Shown here piece by piece: positions 33,866 through 45,288 of a stretch of 64,000 bases of DNA. The first letter of the stretch is position 1. Each line of letters opens with the position of its first letter. The translations under genes and the position numbers were made by a program. The notes under the pieces were generated by a model, which was given only the letters and a program-made list of their open reading frames with translations, did no database searches and had not been told where the DNA came from. This DNA comes from Pleodorina starrii (Eukaryota > Chlorophyta > Chlorophyceae > Chlamydomonadales > Volvocaceae): contig BRXU01000027.1 in the NCBI GenBank assembly GCA_030267565.1, positions 853,001 through 917,000 on the forward strand, read 5' to 3'.

Positions 33866-34429
33866 CGGCTGTCTTATGGCCGCAAGCGGGCAGTGTCAGT
33901 GCGGCCTAGACCTGTTGCGCTGCTGTTGTCACGTCTTTGAGCTAGGCAAAGAGCCCCGTGCGGAGCTGGGCGAGCGACAGCCGCATACACAATATCTGCA
34001 GCCCAAACACTCGCTGCTTGGTGCACCCTTTTCGCTCACTAGTGATGTAGTGAAGAGGTCAGGTGACGAGTGTTTGCAACCTTGCCGTCTGTTGTCAAAC
34101 CCCGGGTGATTGCACCCGCCTGATCTACTGTCGGCAGGATTGCGCGACGCGCGTGTTGACCTTCGCGTTGCCCACCCTTCGCAGCTTCTTTCGGGTCACA
34201 GCCCGCCAATGCCCACCCGTAAGCTATAGTGCAGGTACTGAACGGTCACTTGTCGTAACATTGGCGCGTAGCGCGTTTACGTGGTCAAGGGCGGGGGGCT
34301 GGGTTACCAAGACGATCGCTGTCAACATAGTTGACATTCCCATCATGGCTCGTGGCCATTACGGACGCCTCCGCGACCGCACATGTGCGGAGCTTGTACA
34401 CAACATGCGCATGGCAGGAATGGGGGCCT

Positions 34430-34434
34430 TTACA
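34430..34434 (-). terminator. Candidate poly(A) signal TGTAA of the EF-Ts polyprotein gene
   Basis: Minus-strand TGTAA about 585 nt past the stop codon at 35018. Confidence 0.35.
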
Positions 34435-35017
34435 GCAACAGACCTCGCACTCTCCGGTTCGGGGGCCGCTCCGAACACAATCCCAAAATACAAAATCAAA
34501 AACGGGAAGTGCGCGTGAGCACCAACACCGCCCTCTTCGTGCTGCGTCATCCGCCCTACACCCTCGCCCCTTGTTGCAGCGATAGTGTGAGCCCACACCT
34601 GGCCCTTTTCGTCATGTGAAGCTCGAGCTGCGACAAAAGCGCGCAACGCGGCAACGTGCCCGCCAGCCTATCTGACCTCCTGACGCCTCTGTCTCAAAGC
34701 CACCCCGAACACTCTGTCGATACAATAGAGGCTGAGCCTTTGAGGCAGCGCTGCATACGTCTCTATTCCGCGATTTCCCTGCTCTAGAAAGACATCCACC
34801 CCCCAGCAGCTGTTCAAATCCCAGCAAAACGGCCACCATATTCCCACACGACTCGCCAAGCAATGCAGCCCGCCCATGATGCGAGCATAACACCCACCCA
34901 TCCAAAGAACGAAAACGAGCGAGCGGCGCGAAAACACGACATCTTCGCACCGTCTCCTCGCCACGCTGCACCTCACCACCCTTCGCAAAACCCTTTCCTA
35001 CGGGTCAAGCAAGCCAT

Positions 35018-38000
35018 TTACTTCATGCCCGTCGCGGCCGCCACCTCAGCGGCGAAGTCGTTCGACTTCTTCTCCAGTCCCTCCCCGAGCTGGTACTTGA
35101 CGAACCGGCGCACCGAGATCTTCTCGCCGATGGCGGCAATCGCCTCCTTGATGGCCTCCGCGACCGTCTTGGACGGGTCGGTCAGGAAGGGCTGGTCCAG
35201 CAGGCACATCTCCTGCGCAATCTTCTTGGCGCGGCCCTCGGCGATCTTGGCGCGGATCGCGTCGGGCTTGTTCTGCGCGGAGGGACGGGACCAATTTCAT
35301 AAGAAAATCGATACCAGCCATCCTCTGCCTCAGAAGCAACGCTCAACGGCAGGAAAGTGCAGGGACTGCAGCAAAGCCGACGGGAACAAGACAAGGGACG
35401 ACCGAGGACATAATGCCCCGTCCCAACGCGCGTAAACGCACGCCCTCGCCCTCTTTGCCCTCTTGCCCGTGCCCACCTTGAGGTCCTCGCGCGCCATCTC
35501 GATCTGCTTCTCCCGCTCGAAGACCTCCGCCGGGATCTCGTCGGCGCTGACGTACTGCACGTTCTGGCCGGCAACGATGCCCATGGCGATGAAGCCCACC
35601 AGCTCGTTGAACTTCTCGCTGGCAGCCACAAAGTCCGTCTCGCAGTTGACCTCCAGCAGCACACCCAGACGGCTGCCGGGGTGGATGTAGGACGCGATGA
35701 CGCCCTCCGCCGCAAGGCGACCGGCCTTCTTGTCGGCCGACGCCAGGCCCTTCATGCGCAGCCACTCGGTGGCCTTGTCCATGTCGTTATCGTTCTCAGC
35801 CAGCGCCTTCTTGCAGTCCATCATGCCGGCGCCCGTCTTGTCGCGAAGCTGCTTCACGACGGCGGCCGACACCTGGGGTCGTGGGAGAGCGGTCGCGGGG
35901 CGCGGTTGGTTAGGATGCAACCTTGGGTCAAGGGGACTAAGAGAAACCGTTGCAAGGACAGGCGGTCCAGCAGTAGCGGAAGCAGAAGCAATCGCTTGTA
36001 CATAAAGCGTGCCAAAACCAAGCAAGCTTATCTTGGGCAGCACGCTGCGCTGCTGTGTTAATAGGGCTGTGCCTGGCCATGCCCGGCGGCTGGTATCTGA
36101 GCCACCCGGGGGCTCCATGGATGTGCCATGCAATGCAACGCCAGTAGGCTCCCTCTCAACCCACCGCCACAGCGGGCTTGGCCTCAGCCTTGGGCTCCTC
36201 CTTCTTGGGCTCCTCGACTGGCTTCGGCGGCGCAGCCTTGGCTTGCGTCTGCTGGGCCACCTCAGCGGCGAAGTCGTTGGACTTCTTCTCCAGGCCCTCG
36301 CCCAGGCGGTACTTGGTGAACCGGCGGATCTGAGAGCAGTAAACGCGCACATGCGGGGGTGGCCAGGTGAACACACACAGGCAATTCCAGCTCGGCCGTG
36401 CAAGAACCGCGGTAACCACCGTGACAGCCCATACATCGCCATCGTACATGTATAGGCTCGCGACACACCAGGCATGGACGGCGGACTTATTTGTAGTTGC
36501 AGTCCGGACCAACGCCGGAGCGGCGTTTCCGGGCAGGTAGTTCAGCATCGTTCCGGTACGGGTCGCTGGGAGGCCCGTACCAACCTACCTTGATGTTCTC
36601 GCCGACGGCGGCGATCGTCTCCTTGACCAGCTCCGACACCGTCTTGTTGGGGTCAGACAGGGTCATCTGGTTGGTGAGCGCCATCTGGTTCTTCATCTTC
36701 TCCAGGCGGCCCTCAACGATCTTGGCCCTGCAGCCGACGTGGTGCAGCGCGCAAGAGGAGTTTCTTGCATGGCTGCACATACGACCGATAGTGATAGGCA
36801 TAAACACCCGCCATGCGCTGATGGCGGTCAGCAGCACCACTCCCGTCTTGCGCGCGGTCACGAGCGGCCGCACCGCGAGCTCTCGGCGGACGGCAGCAAC
36901 TATTCCCGTCCAGACCCCGTGTGCTTCATCATAAAAACTGACGGGTCCTCGCAGGGGCGTCACGCTATTAAGGCTTAACGATGAAACGCGATGGCATCAG
37001 AAGTGCGCGGAGGGGCGCACCGCACAACGCTGTGCTGTAACGCTCCGCCTGCACTGGTGCTGAACCAGCTCCAACGCCGCTAAGGCAGTGCGAGGGCGCA
37101 TCCCGATCCTGCACCCCCTGTCTTGCCTACTGGACACCAACCCCGCTCTGCCCACAGCTGCGCACCTGATGGCCTCCGGCCTGTTTGCCAGGTCCTCCTT
37201 GCCCATCTCCACCTCGCGCTCCTTGGCCAGAAGCTGCGGGTCGGGACGAGGAAACCAGCAGGCGATGCGCCGCGGCGGTCAGGGTGGCGAATTACGGCAG
37301 CGCAGTGAGACCGGGTACCACAACCCCGTCCATACACCAGGCCTGCGCCAACCGGCCAACGCCCACCCCGCCGTGAGTGTCGCTGCAGCACAGCACCACC
37401 TTCAATGCACGTGTATTATCAACGACTGGAAGCTGATGCCCAGTCTCCGCCCCTACGCTTTGTTCTCATCCCGGGGTGCTTGCCTCGGCGGGCACGTCCT
37501 CGGGCGAGACGCAGATGCAGTCCGTCGCCGCAATGATCATGCCCAGCTCGCCGACGAGCGCCTGGAACTTCTCGCTGGCGGCCACAAAGTCCGTCTCGCA
37601 GTTGACCTCCAGCAGCACACCCAGACGGCTGCCGGGGTGGATGTAGCGAGCCACGGCGCCCTCGGCGGCGATGCGGCCGGCCTTCTTGTCAGCGCCCGAC
37701 AGACCCTTCTTGCGCAGCCACTGCCAAACACAGGGGCGTAAGCAAATCCCGTTCTGTACACATGCATCGACTGCTCTCCTCTACTGGGGGCCCTAATTGT
37801 TTACTAGCATGTCGCGTGCGTGTATTTAGGTAGGCAACCATCACTGCGCCGCTTGCTCTCCCAATGTGATGCGACCAGAGACGCTGCAGGTCAGCACTGA
37901 GGCAGGTCTGGCTACGCTGTGATTCTTGGAAGGCAACCGCTGACAAGCGTGACATGCGTGAGATTACAGACCGAGGTAGCAGGCCGTGGTGCCCCCGTGG

Positions 38001-41000
38001 TACCCATGGCAAGCTGAGCAGCTGCTCTACGCACCAAAGTACAATGTCTACAAAATTGCCCGGGTGAAATATCGCGGCTAAACGCACAAGACCACCGAAT
38101 CCCAAAACGTTAGCACCGCATTAAATCACCTCGGCAGCAGCCTCAGCGTCACCGCTGCACTCAGCCAGCGCCTTCTTGCAGTCCATCATGCCGGCGCCCG
38201 TCTTATCGCGAAGCGCCTTAACATCCGCAGCGGAGATGTCTGGCGGGCGGGAGGGGCGCACGACAGAAACACATCAACAAACAAGCCCGCGTCGTCATAA
38301 CTTAAAGGCATGGGTAGCACAGCCATGCACCCATCAGCGTCCAAGATCCCGTCCGGGTCGTACGACAAAGCCGTGTGCGGAACCGCCGACAACCCCCAGT
38401 GTACAAGCGGATGCATGCCGCCCCCGCGAATCGCGAATTAACTCGACAGTGCCGCACCATCTGTTTAGACTGGAACTGGAACTGCCGATTGAACTGGGTT
38501 GACACTACAGCTCGAAATGAGCGGTCGCCGCTTGACGTACAACGCGAGAGTTTTGCTAAGGAGCAACGCGCAGGGTCAATCGTGGTATGGAGCAACCATG
38601 CGCGAGCCGACGCACAGGCGCAACTTCCGGGCATCCGAAAAGCATGGAGTTCCTAGAGACCTATTTACACGGCGCGGCTGCGGAAAGCTCGCTACTGACT
38701 TTGCACAGCAGCGGCCAGGACCGCGGGGCGGCGAGCGGCGCGCGCCGGCAGCTCCGCCTCGTCCGTGTCGTCGCTCAGCAGGTCCTCCACGAACTCCTTG
38801 GCGCGGGCCTCCACGTCGCCGTTGAAGAGGAAGAGCGGCACGTCCGCGTCCGCATCCTGTAGCAGCGGGAAGAAGGCCAGCACGTTTAAACGAGTCAGTT
38901 TGTGAATTGAATAAGGTCGTCCGCGCCATTATAAACAACGTAGCATAGTGCATGCATCTTTCCGAGGAACCTCCGAGACTCCCCTTGCGTCCCTGCCCCA
39001 AGAAATGACCCCGTCCCCGCACCCGGCCCGACTTACGAAGCCCTCGCGCTCGGTGAACTCCGCCTCGCCCTGCTCGTTGAACGACATCTTGAGGCCGATG
39101 CGCTTCAGCACGTCCTTCGGGATGTTCTCGTAGATCTCGGTGTTCCAGTAGTCCACCAGCTGCACCTCATCGCCGTCGAAGTCCGTCTCCGAGGTGCCCA
39201 GGATGGCCAGGCCCGACGAAGCCTCCGTCTGTGGAGGGAAGTGGCGGAGCAGAAGGGAAGTTCGTGTTCTCTTCTCGGACACCAAGCCACACCAGCACTG
39301 GCATGACGTTTCCGTGCAGTCAGCGCGACTTGCTCTGGAATCGCCGGCACAGAACCTTGAACCGCAGATCACACGTAACAGACAAATGGCACCATGCACA
39401 GCGATTTCGGACAGCGCGCAATTGCCGATTGCGCGCAGAGCAGCACGCACAGCCGCAGGTGCGCCTTGCTATACTAGCCCCGCCGCCACAGAGTTTGATT
39501 TCGACGCATATTGGAGCCCCATTCTCCCGAGTAGGGGCACTATCAGTACTGCGCGACCCAGCGCGCGCGTGCTCCATAACTAAATTTCAGGAAACGCAAG
39601 CGTCGAGTTCCCGATACCACTCCCTCCCTTTTGGTCATTGCCTTTCGCACGTAGGCCGGACTCGCGGCTGTTCCCACTTCGGATAGCTGCTTCGGATAGC
39701 ACTTCGGATAGCCCAAACCTTCGGAAAATCCGCTGCCCCTACACGCTGTTGCCAATATTGCTGCTGCCCTGCGCTCTCGCTGCGCCCAGCGCCCCGGCCC
39801 GCCGACTGCACGCTGTTCGCTCACCGCGCGGCTGGGCAGGCCCAGCGGGGCGACCTGGAAGCCGTTCTTGCCCTTAATCAGGCCGGTGCGCATCTCCGCC
39901 GTCTCGTACGACGCGTCCGCCTCCTCCTGGGCCTCCACGCTGTACCCCTCGTACTCGCTGGCGCCCTCCACCGGCGTGCTGCTGCCCTCCAGCTCGTCGT
40001 CGCCGGCAATCAGCTCCTCCGGGTTGAACGCCAGCACCTCCTCGTCCTCCTCAAAGGCCTCCTCCAGCAGCTGGTCCAGCTCCTCGTCCTCGCCCTCGTC
40101 AATGCCCTCAAAGGCGTCGACAGCCTCTGCCGCAACGTCCTCGTCCGTGAAGTGGGTGAGCGTGATGCCGCGCCCCTCCACCAGGGTGCTCTCCAGCACA
40201 AAGGCCGGCACCTCGTCGCCGGGCTGGTAGTACTTCTTCACGTTCAGGTCGTCATCGGGCAGCTCCACGAACTCCGGCATCTCGAACTCCGTGTCAGCCC
40301 ACTCCTCGCGCAGCGCCGCCTGCGCCTCCTCGGGCAGCAGCGACGAGCGGACCTTCATCTCGTCGCGCGGCAGCAGGCCCGTCAGCTTGCGGCCGTTCCA
40401 CTCGAACTCCAGGAACACGCCGTAGTCCTCGATGCGGTTAACCTTGCCGACGATCTCCTCCAGGTAGGCGGGGCCCTCCAGGTCGTACCGAATCTGCGGG
40501 ACGGCGCGCGTAGCATCATCAGGGAAGGACCCGTAAGCGGCGGGAGGCAGGAAAATGACACTGATCGCGACGTTTGCGAGTTGGCTAGAGGAGAAGGCTG
40601 GTAGCCGTAGCCAGCGACCGATGCAGGCCATGCGGAACACACCGACAAACCCCTCCTGATCGTGCGTGAATGCCCGCGGCTCTCAGCAACTCAAGCACAA
40701 CCGGCTGGAACTGCCGCTGGCCTGCACTGGTGAGCTCGCACGCTGCCACTGGGATCCACTGGGATGAGCTGGTGAGCCCGCACCTCGACAGCGTCCAGGT
40801 CAGCCTCCATAGCGGCCAGGGCCGCCTCCGACAGCTCATCAGCGTCCTCGGCGTCCATGACGAAGGGAATGTCCTCGAAGCCCGGCAGGTCCGCGTGAAC
40901 CTCCACCTGGCCCTCCTCGAGCTCCACCTCAACGTCCTCCTCGTCGTCGTCAGCGGCATCCGCGCGCTCCTCGGCAACGTCAACGATGGACTCGTCGACC

Positions 41001-41889
41001 TCCTCCTCCTCGGCAGCGGCGGCGACGGCAGCAGCCCCTGTGCAATTGTTCAATGGCCCGGCTCGGTGGTGCTTTTGGCTTTTTTCAAAAGCCCGGCCCG
41101 GTTTACGCGTCTCCTAGGAAAGTATTACAGTCTCTGGGCTGCCAGATGCGAGAAGATGTTCAACAACGCGGCCCCGCCAACGTACGGCACACGGGATCCA
41201 CGGCGTGGGTTGCGGCTCTTCAAACACCTTGCACGGCTACCTACCCGAAGTCAGCTCCAGCGACACGCGCTTCTTAGCGGCGTCCACGCTCAGAACTTTG
41301 ACGGTCACCTTCTGCCCGGGGGACACGACGTCCTTGGCGTTCTTGACGAACCCGGCCTACGCGCACGCAACATACACCCGGGGCGTCAGGCGCGTCGCGC
41401 CACCAGAGAAGGAGAACCAGGGAAGCCGAGAAAACTGAGGTCCAAGAACTCCTCACCGCCAGCTTAGAAATGTGGATGAGGCCATTGGTGGAGCTGCCAA
41501 AGTTCACGAAGGCGCCGAACTCCTCGACGGTCGTCTGCAGTTTGCATTGGGCGCTGGTTATGCTGCGAACCGTGCCAGCTATAGAAGGATATTTTGCAAT
41601 TCCCATTTGTTTGAATTCAACGTACCACGGTGCCCTCATACTCGGCCCCCTCCTGAACCTCCTCAAGCCGCAAAGTCTTGGCCGGCTCGCTGGCAGCAGG
41701 GGCCTCAGCGAACACACGAACGGACGGCCTCACGCCCTTGAAGGCAAGCTGACGCCTGCTAGGGAGACAGATTGGAGTTACCGAGGCCGCTTCCGCCTAG
41801 ACGATAGCTGAGCGCCGCTGGCCACAACCGTACCTGCCGGCGACGGGGCGCAGGCGCGCCACCACATTGCGGCCATGCGCCTGCAGCAT
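35018..41889 (-). CDS. Polyprotein of EF-Ts (PETs): S1-domain protein PSRP-7 plus two EF-Ts modules, plastid
   Basis: Chloroplast translation factor. Fifteen exons 5' to 3': 41889-41834, 41755-41626, 41534-41457, 41356-41245, 41037-40784, 40493-39825, 39228-39037, 38856-38700, 38239-38130, 37720-37484, 37233-37166, 36727-36589, 36329-36165, 35872-35477, 35272-35018; 1005 residues, all phases consistent. A short transit peptide is followed by S1 domain 1 ([18 protein letters not shown]), an acidic linker, S1 domain 2 ([19 protein letters not shown]), a long acidic stretch, then EF-Ts module 1 ([20 protein letters not shown]) and module 2 ([20 protein letters not shown]). Each EF-Ts module has [20 protein letters not shown], the EF-Tu contact region. 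In Chlamydomonas the same architecture yields ribosomal protein PSRP-7 and EF-Ts from one gene. One intron (37483-37234) has a GC donor. The start ATG is the first in frame; the gene is divergent from the DUF4079 gene. Confidence 0.97.
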
Positions 41890-42274
41890 ATTGTAACAGC
41901 AACTATAGTGATCGTAATTAAGGAGATCGGCCCCGCTTCGCTAAATATGCGCCCCAAATTGCCACCTGCGCAGAGGCTGTGCGGCCCAGCTCCCGGCCTA
42001 GCATCTTGTATAGAATGTAACAAAAACAGAAGAGTCTGCTCGACTCTTTGTAGGAGAGATATGAGCAGGGGTGAGACCGTCTTAGCGACTCCGCTTCCAC
42101 CGCTCCAGGGTGGCGCCATTTCTTCTGGCTGGGACATTTCTTTGGCGAGCACCACTTAATGCTTATACCGCTGCCATATACTCTAAATTGAGTTGGAATT
42201 ACCTGACACCTCGTTTATAGAGACTTGTTAAGCGAGTTCTCACCTAAAGTTCACGCAGCGTGACGACGGACAAA
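41890..42274. promoter_or_regulatory. Divergent promoter region, EF-Ts polyprotein / DUF4079
   Basis: 385 bp between the two start codons, with AT-rich stretches near 42150-42235 on the DUF4079 side. Both products are predicted plastid proteins, so shared control is plausible. No individual element is assigned. Confidence 0.5.
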
Positions 42275-43387
42275 ATGCTTGCACAGGTGCAGCTCCCAGT
42301 GCCGCGCGGCCAGCGCCTTTGCAGCGTCGGTGTGCGCAAGCAGCTGTCGATCGCGTGCGTGGCGCGCCCTTCATCGCACCGCGTGTCGTCGGCCCCGGCA
42401 GTTGCCCCCAGCTCCCATGATGAGCTGGTCCGGCCCCTGCTCGCCCTCGGTGCCACGGTGGCGCCCCTCCTGCTGCAAGCCGGCACCGCGCTCGCCAAGG
42501 ACGGCGAGTATGGTCTGCTGGAGGGCCGTACCGTCGCGCTCATCCACCCCGCGGTCATGCTCTTCCTGTTCGGCGGCACCCTGTACGCCGGCTTTCTGGG
42601 CTACCAGTGGAAGCGCACCCGCGAGCTGGGCGAGGAGATCCGGGAGCTGAAGAAGAGCCTTCCGGCCGTTGCCGCGGATGGCGAGCGGCCCGCGTCGCCG
42701 GTGGACAGCGTCATCACGCAGAAGGAAGTGGTGGGTCTCTCTGGCTCTGTCGGAAGGGAGCGGGCCGGGTCAGCGGGACATGGCTGCTGGTTCATGGCTG
42801 TTATTCAGCCTCTATCAGCTTGCAGCCCACTTTCAGGGATCGCCCGTGTGCCACTGGGTTAGTTACGCGGGGCGAACTGCTGGTGGTTAGCGGTTGGCGG
42901 TTGATGGACTGTGGTAGCACTGATCGCGGGGCACATGTCGCCAGCGCACATCTCGCTACGCACTCGGCCAACCAGGTGTTCACTGCTGATTTCATTCTGT
43001 AACCGAACCCAACGCTCCACTCCCGGCTGCACGACGGCACTCACGCAGGAGCGCAAGGAGCTGATCAAGGGCGAGTACCGCGACAAGCACTGGTGGTGGG
43101 GCTCGCTGCTGCTCGCGTCGGGCGTGGGCATCGCGATTGAGGGCTGCGTCAACACCTACATGCGCACTGGCCGTCTCTTCCCGGGCCCGCACCTGTACGC
43201 CGGCGCCGCCATCGTGGGGCTGTGGGCCGCGGCCGCCGCGCTGGTGCCGGCCATGCAGAAGGGCGACCAGAACGCGCGCAATGCGCACATCGCGCTCAAC
43301 GCCGCCAACCTGGCGCTGTTCGCGTGGCAGGTGCCCACGGGCCTGGAGATCGTGGGCAAGGTTTTCCAGTTCACCTCGTGGCCGTGA
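42275..43387 (+). CDS. DUF4079 membrane protein, probably plastid
   Basis: Two exons, 42275-42730 and 43049-43387, give 264 residues. The donor could instead be at 42727, removing one Val. The N-terminus is Arg/Ser/Ala-rich and ends near LLQAGTALAKDGEYG, which looks like a transit peptide, perhaps followed by thylakoid insertion. Four hydrophobic segments follow: LIHPAVMLFLFGGTLYAGF, WWWGSLLLASGVGIAIEG, LYAGAAIVGLWAAAAALVPA and NAHIALNAANLALFAWQV. A charged helix (RTRELGEEIRELKK) and ERKELIKGEYRDKH sit between the first two. Conserved His in the first and fourth segments recall cytochrome b561-like haem ligation, but that is only a suggestion. The family is found in cyanobacteria and plastids; function unknown. 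Confidence 0.82.
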
Positions 43388-43905
43388 GCTGTTGGGCCGC
43401 TGCTGCTAGAATATAGCCGCTGGCCTTGCAGGAGGGTTTTGCTCATCCGTTTCCTCCGCGTTTTGTTACGACAAAGCTAGTTATGACATAGTTTCATTTT
43501 CCAAGCACGCGCTGCGTATTGGCGGCATGTGTCGTCATGCGTACAGATGTTTCCTCGGGGAGTTTTGGGCGGTCTAATACCCCAGCAGGATCTTTCAGCG
43601 AAGCGCATTTTTTGGGCAAGAGCGATTTGTTTGTGTAGGGGCCGCTACGTTCGCCGTTAATGGTCCCCGCTTGTATTTATTTGGCGGTCGTGTACGGTAC
43701 ACGAGGTTTGTGAGCATGAACAACTGTGTGACAGTGTGTGACCCGCACGCGCACCTGCCCGTGTACGAAGATGGGTTACAGACACGCGGCCCAACCTTGT
43801 ATGCATGAGTGATGATTCTTTTGAGATTATTGGCAAGGTAACCAATGGGTTTCCCAAGGGATGCACCCACGCCGCTCTCGTGCTCCGCGTCGAGATGGCT
43901 CGAGT

Positions 43906-43910
43906 TGTAA
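43906..43910 (+). terminator. Candidate poly(A) signal TGTAA of the DUF4079 gene
   Basis: TGTAA on the coding strand, 519 nt after the stop codon. Confidence 0.45.
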
Positions 43911-44800
43911 GCATTGAGTAGGACCGGCCCTCATCCCACCTGAGGGGTGCGCAGCGGTTGGAATTTGAGCATCAATGGGGCTCAATGGCGGTACCACGTC
44001 GAGGGAACTCCCGTATCTTACTGATATGGATGCAGCCCTGTTCCTGACCGGGCCAAAAGGGACATAGCGTGGAAGAAGAGTGTGGGTAGGACTAGGCGTA
44101 TCGGTGTGCTTAATAGTAGGGCTAGGCGTCCTGGGACGCAGGAAATGCATGAACGCCGTCAGTGCAAGCTGGCGTGCCCCCTCTCCCATGCTCCGAAACC
44201 AGAGCCCAATGGCACTACGGCCATTGGCCGGCAACACACGTTGGCGGGCTTCGACCTCAGCCGGTTAACAGCTCGCCCACCTACCTCATCCTTGCCGTAG
44301 TGCGCATGCGCCCGTCGCGTGCCTACTAGTTCCCTCGAACGCAGAAGTCCCCAGCTGGGAAACAGCGAGTCACCGCAAGCTAGCGCAGGGACGAGTCGAC
44401 TTCGGCATTGCTCGACTAAGGGCACATCACCCCGCGCTGCACAACCAGCTCTAGCCCCGCGACCAGCGCCTCCCGCGCTGTATACTACACACTGAGCTCT
44501 TGGTTGCGTATGCGGCACGCTCAACGTCGTCCTGTCCGCGTCGTGTGCTCTCAGCCCCGTCGGCTGGGTCCAGCTGGCTCGACCCTTGCTCGGGTGTGCG
44601 TGGGTCGTAACCGTGGCTTGCAGTGGTTCGTGATGACAAGAAAGACAGCGGCGAGGATCGCAACAGTCAGGTTGTACTGGCCTGGACAGGCACTACGTGA
44701 AGATCGCTTACATCTCGGAAGTCAGGCTGCCGCACTCCACGCTCCGGAACCCGTCGCGTAATGGATCGTCACTCATCACTACGTCGCCTTGAGCACTTGC

Positions 44801-44805
44801 TTACA
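44801..44805 (-). terminator. Candidate poly(A) signal TGTAA of the prohibitin gene
   Basis: Minus-strand TGTAA about 485 nt past the stop codon at 45289. Confidence 0.4.
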
Positions 44806-45288
44806 AACAAACAAATAAACAACCGTTGTGACGCGCCGCCTGCCATAATCAGCAGAAAGCCAATCCCGAAACGATGGAGAACAAAACGGCAATCTCACTT
44901 TGCGCCGCGACTTTTTGCGCCGGCGTGGTTTGTGGATGGATACTCAACAGGGCCACTCGAAAGGTGAGATCCACATGATATGCGTAACGATGCTCGGATG
45001 GCGACGCAGCCCCGTGACATCATCACTCCAACTTGCACTCCAAAAGCTTCCCTCTCGCTTCGCCTTTCGGCGGAAAACGAAGTGTTATGTAATAGAAGTC
45101 AGCTCAATACGCGCTCAACGCAAGCCTGAAACCCCCCACCCTTCGCTTCCCCACATCAATGCAGCACATCGACAAGGTGCTGGCGAAGATGCAACAGCGC
45201 GCGAAGACCTTGTAATGCGGAAGTAGTAATGGCGAGCATTCAGGAAGCAACGACTCGGAGGGCAAAGTGTAACCCGAGACCGTCTGCC

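Larger units (their letters stand above)
32380..35017. other. 2.6-kb intergenic region, AT-richer, unassigned
   Basis: Between the EF-Ts polyprotein gene and the RKP-like gene, both on the minus strand. It contains short ORFs without recognisable similarity (for example minus 32901-32455, plus 32968-33201), a 40-bp direct repeat pair at 33638 and 33826, and a minus-strand TGTAA (TTACA at 34430-34434) that could end the EF-Ts polyprotein mRNA. Composition differs from the gene-rich flanks, so decayed mobile DNA is possible. Confidence 0.4.
43388..45288. other. 1.9-kb convergent intergenic region, no gene seen
   Basis: Between the DUF4079 gene (+) and prohibitin (-). It holds candidate poly(A) signals for both (plus TGTAA 43906-43910; minus TGTAA as TTACA 44801-44805). 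The remaining sequence has only short, unrecognised ORFs. Confidence 0.45.
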
